This document shows, piece by piece, positions 4,345 through 6,095 of a stretch of DNA of 6,095 nucleotides. A program made the translations under genes and the position numbers. Origin of the DNA: an uncultured Oscillospiraceae bacterium (GTDB lineage Bacteria > Bacillota > Clostridia > Oscillospirales > Oscillospiraceae); contig CALWWS010000150.1 of the NCBI GenBank assembly GCA_944385305.1, positions 1 through 6,095 of the forward strand. Direction: 5' to 3'. The number at the start of each line of letters is the position of its first letter. Position 1 is the first letter of the stretch. A model generated the notes under the pieces. That model had not been told where the DNA came from, did not search any database, and saw nothing but the letters and a program-made list of their open reading frames with translations.

Positions 4345-5511
4345 ATGTCAAAGTTTGTCTATGCCGACCACGCGGCCACCACGGCCCTTTCCGATACCGC
4401 CCTGAAGGCCATGCTGCCTTATTTTAAGGAGGAGTACGGCAACCCCTCCAGCCTCTACCGCTTTGCCGGGACGGCCAAGGCCGCCCTGGAGCAGGCCAGG
4501 CAGACGGTGGCCGCCTGCCTCAACGCCGCGCCGGAGGAGATCTTCTTCACCTCCGGGGGGAGCGAGGCGGACAACTGGGCCCTGCTGGGGGCGGCTCAGC
4601 TGCGGGGCAAGGGGGGCGGCCATATCATCACCACCGCCATTGAGCACCACGCGGTGCTCCACACCGCCCAGTTCCTGGAGAAGCAGGGGTACGCCGTCAC
4701 CTACCTGCCGGTGGACGGCCAGGGGCGGGTGGACCCCGCCCAGGTGGAGGCCGCCCTCCGGCCGGACACCTTCCTCATCAGCGTGATGGCGGCCAACAAC
4801 GAGATCGGTACCATCCAGCCCGTGGCGGAGATCGGGGCCATCGCGAAAAAGGCGGGGGTGCTCTTCCACCCCGACGCGGTGCGGGCCGCGGGCCACATCC
4901 CGGTGGATGTGCGGGCCTGGGGGGCGGATCTCCTCTCCCTGTCGGGGCACAAGTTCTACGGACCCAAGGGGGTGGGGGTGCTCTACATGCGCAAGGGGCT
5001 GCGCCTGCCCCCCCTCATCCACGGGGGCGCCCAGGAGAAGGGCCGCCGGGCGGGTACGGAGAACGTGGCCGCCGCCGTGGGTCTGGCCGCCGCTTTGAAG
5101 CAGGCGGTGGGCGAGCTGGAGGCCGAGGGGGCCCGGCTGGACAAGCTGGCCCGGCGGCTCATGGACGGCATCCTGGAGCGGGTGCCCCGCGCCCGGGTCA
5201 CCGGGCCCCGGGAGGGCCGGCTGCCCGGCCACGCCAGCTTCGTGTTTGAGTGCGTGGAGGGGGAGTCCATCCTCCTGCGGCTGGACGGGGCGGGGATCTG
5301 CGCCTCCTCCGGGTCGGCCTGCTCCTCCGCCTCCCTGGACCCCTCCCACGTGCTGCTGGCCATCGGCCTGCCCCACGAGATCGCCCACGGGTCGGTGCGC
5401 CTCACCCTGGGCCGGGAGAACACCCAGGAGGATGTGGACTATCTGCTGGAGACCCTTCCCCGGGTGGTGGCGGGCCTGCGGGCCATGTCCCCCCTGTGGG
5501 AAGAGGCGTGA
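4345..5511 (+). CDS. nifS: Cysteine desulfurase NifS/IscS
   Basis: This 388-residue PLP enzyme takes sulfur from L-cysteine, giving alanine and a protein-bound persulfide that is passed to the scaffold encoded next door. Landmarks of the class V aminotransferase fold are YADHAATT (6-13), YGNPSSLY (31-38), FTSGGSEADN (68-77), the PLP-stacking His in IEHHAVL (H101), AANNEIGTIQP (149-159), D177 in HPDAV, the PLP lysine in SLSGHKFYGPKG (K203), GGAQEKGRRAGTEN (227-240), the catalytic-loop cysteine in SSGSACSSAS (C326) and the substrate-carboxylate region VRLTLGREN (351-359, R357). The loop is the long IscS/NifS group I type. One oddity: the residue three after D177, normally Gln contacting the PLP ring oxygen, is Arg180 (codon CGG at 4882-4884). 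The start has GAGGAG 8 nt upstream. nifU follows after 18 bp. No iscR lies upstream. Confidence 0.95.
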   Translation: MSKFVYADHAATTALSDTALKAMLPYFKEEYGNPSSLYRFAGTAKAALEQARQTVAACLNAAPEEIFFTSGGSEADNWALLGAAQLRGKGGGHIITTAIEHHAVLHTAQFLEKQGYAVTYLPVDGQGRVDPAQVEAALRPDTFLISVMAANNEIGTIQPVAEIGAIAKKAGVLFHPDAVRAAGHIPVDVRAWGADLLSLSGHKFYGPKGVGVLYMRKGLRLPPLIHGGAQEKGRRAGTENVAAAVGLAAALKQAVGELEAEGARLDKLARRLMDGILERVPRARVTGPREGRLPGHASFVFECVEGESILLRLDGAGICASSGSACSSASLDPSHVLLAIGLPHEIAHGSVRLTLGRENTQEDVDYLLETLPRVVAGLRAMSPLWEEA

Positions 5512-5529
5512 GAGAAAGGACGGGAACAC

Positions 5530-5967
5530 ATGTACTCGGAAAAGGTAATGGATCACTTCTCCAACCCCCGCAACGTGGGGGAGGTGGAAAACGCCAACGC
5601 GGTGGGCCAGGTGGGCAACCCCAAGTGCGGCGATATCATGAAGATCAGCATGCGCATTGAAAACGACGTGATTGAGGACGTGAAGTTCAAGACCTTCGGC
5701 TGCGGGGCGGCGGTGGCCACCTCCTCCATGGCCACCGAGCTGGTGAAGGGCAGGACGGTGGAGGAGGCTTTGCAGCTGACCAACGCGGCGGTGGCCCAGG
5801 CCCTGGACGGCCTGCCCCCCCAGAAGCTCCACTGCTCCGTGCTGGCCGAGGAGGCGGTAAAGGCCGCCGTGGCCGACTACTATGCCCGCCAGGGGGTGGA
5901 CCCCACCCCCATCGTGGGCCCCGGCTGCACCGGCTGCTGCGAGGGCTGCGCCTGCGAACACGGATAA
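5530..5967 (+). CDS. nifU: Fe-S cluster assembly scaffold NifU/IscU, clostridial type
   Basis: The 145-residue protein is a single IscU-type scaffold domain on which [2Fe-2S] clusters are built from NifS-supplied sulfur before transfer to apoproteins. The ligand residues are all present: C33 and D35 in NPKCGD, C58 in FKTFGCGAAVATSSM (53-67) and H101-C102 in LPPQKLHCSVLAEEA (95-109). The chaperone-recognition motif is LPPQK rather than the LPPVK of enteric IscU. The N-terminus MYSEKVMDHFSNPRN is typical. Beyond the usual end near residue 125 there is a short tail with five cysteines, GPGCTGCCEGCACEHG (C133, C136, C137, C140, C142); no C-terminal Nfu domain is present. AAAGGA lies 9 nt before the ATG. 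It is cotranscribed with nifS, and a terminator follows directly. Confidence 0.95.
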   Translation: MYSEKVMDHFSNPRNVGEVENANAVGQVGNPKCGDIMKISMRIENDVIEDVKFKTFGCGAAVATSSMATELVKGRTVEEALQLTNAAVAQALDGLPPQKLHCSVLAEEAVKAAVADYYARQGVDPTPIVGPGCTGCCEGCACEHG

Positions 5968-5971
5968 TCTC

Positions 5972-6000
5972 AAAGCCGCCGCCCGCCGGGCGGCGGCTTT
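5972..6000 (+). terminator. GC-rich hairpin terminator after nifU
   Basis: A perfect 13-bp inverted repeat, AAAGCCGCCGCCC with GGGCGGCGGCTTT, closes a GCC loop 4 bp after the nifU stop. Only three U follow (UUUCAAA), so release may be incomplete. The AAA/TTT ends make it symmetric, and it could also act on the opposite strand. Confidence 0.8.
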
Positions 6001-6008
6001 CAAACTGC

Positions 6009-6035
6009 CGAAAAAGAGGCCATGTCTTTTTTTCG
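6009..6035 (+). repeat. AT-rich inverted repeat with T-run, possible back-up terminator
   Basis: CGAAAAAGA (6009-6017) pairs with TCTTTTT...CG (6025-6035), with two extra T in the right arm and a 7-nt loop. The T7 run gives the U-tract that the preceding GC hairpin lacks. The stem is weak, so the role is uncertain. Confidence 0.35.
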
Positions 6036-6047
6036 AACTTGCAGCGC

Positions 6048-6076
6048 TTGACATCCCACCCGTTCTGTCATACAAT
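6048..6076 (+). promoter_or_regulatory. Sigma-A promoter for a gene beyond the right edge
   Basis: TTGACA (6048-6053) and TACAAT (6071-6076) are 17 bp apart, with a predicted start near 6083. It follows the nifU terminator and points out of the window, so a separate transcription unit begins here; its gene is not visible. Confidence 0.8.
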
Positions 6077-6095
6077 TTCATCTGTATGGAAAGGG

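Noticed and set aside
4348..6081. A 577-codon open frame on the minus strand across nifS and nifU
   Set aside because: It is antisense to two genes with complete active-site motifs. Its translation is rich in Gly, His, Ala and Arg with no recognisable domain, the usual effect of GC-rich codon bias on the opposite strand.
1..6095. Mobile element, CRISPR array, toxin-antitoxin or phage defence system
   Set aside because: No transposase or integrase motifs, spaced repeat array, tRNA-like att site or foreign-composition gene is present. The AbrB protein resembles MazE-type antitoxins in fold but has no partner toxin gene beside it.

Overview
This 6.1 kb window is high-GC, gene-dense chromosomal DNA from an endospore-forming Firmicute. 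The pair spmA/spmB, an AbrB-type transition-state regulator, a clostridial-style nifS-nifU pair and the G+C-rich codon use together suggest a Clostridia gut lineage near Oscillospiraceae (Flavonifractor/Pseudoflavonifractor-like). That placement is inference from gene content and composition, not a database match.

Layout. (1) On the + strand, the 3' part of a tRNA1(Val) A37 N6-methyltransferase gene (trmN6/yabB) runs directly into rsmI, the 16S rRNA C1402 2'-O-methyltransferase gene. Their stop and possible start codons touch, so they form one RNA-modification transcription unit. (2) On the - strand and convergent with rsmI is an 80-residue AbrB-family regulator. It has a near-consensus sigma-A promoter and two hairpin terminators in tandem between it and rsmI. 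The order trmN6-rsmI-(convergent) abrB matches my recollection of the B. subtilis yabB-yazA-yabC-abrB region, without yazA. (3) On the + strand, spmA and spmB are one base apart and end in a 15-bp-stem terminator. (4) On the - strand, convergent with spmAB, is an AI-2E/YtvI-type multipass membrane protein with its own promoter. (5) Divergent from it, on the + strand, is a nifS-nifU operon for Fe-S cluster assembly, driven by a perfect-consensus sigma-A promoter (17-bp spacer) and closed by a GC-rich hairpin. (6) At the right edge another strong + promoter faces a gene outside the window.

The genes fall into four functional groups: translation-machinery modification (trmN6, rsmI), growth-phase control (abrB), spore maturation (spmA, spmB, possibly the AI-2E protein) and sulfur mobilisation/Fe-S scaffolding (nifS, nifU). 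I see no mobile element, CRISPR array, tRNA/rRNA or phage gene, and no credible new system. The points worth a second look are local: a Gln-to-Arg change at a normally invariant PLP-contact position of the cysteine desulfurase, a Cys-rich tail on the NifU scaffold, an inverted repeat overlapping the nifSU -10 box, and the short Cys4-tailed AbrB.
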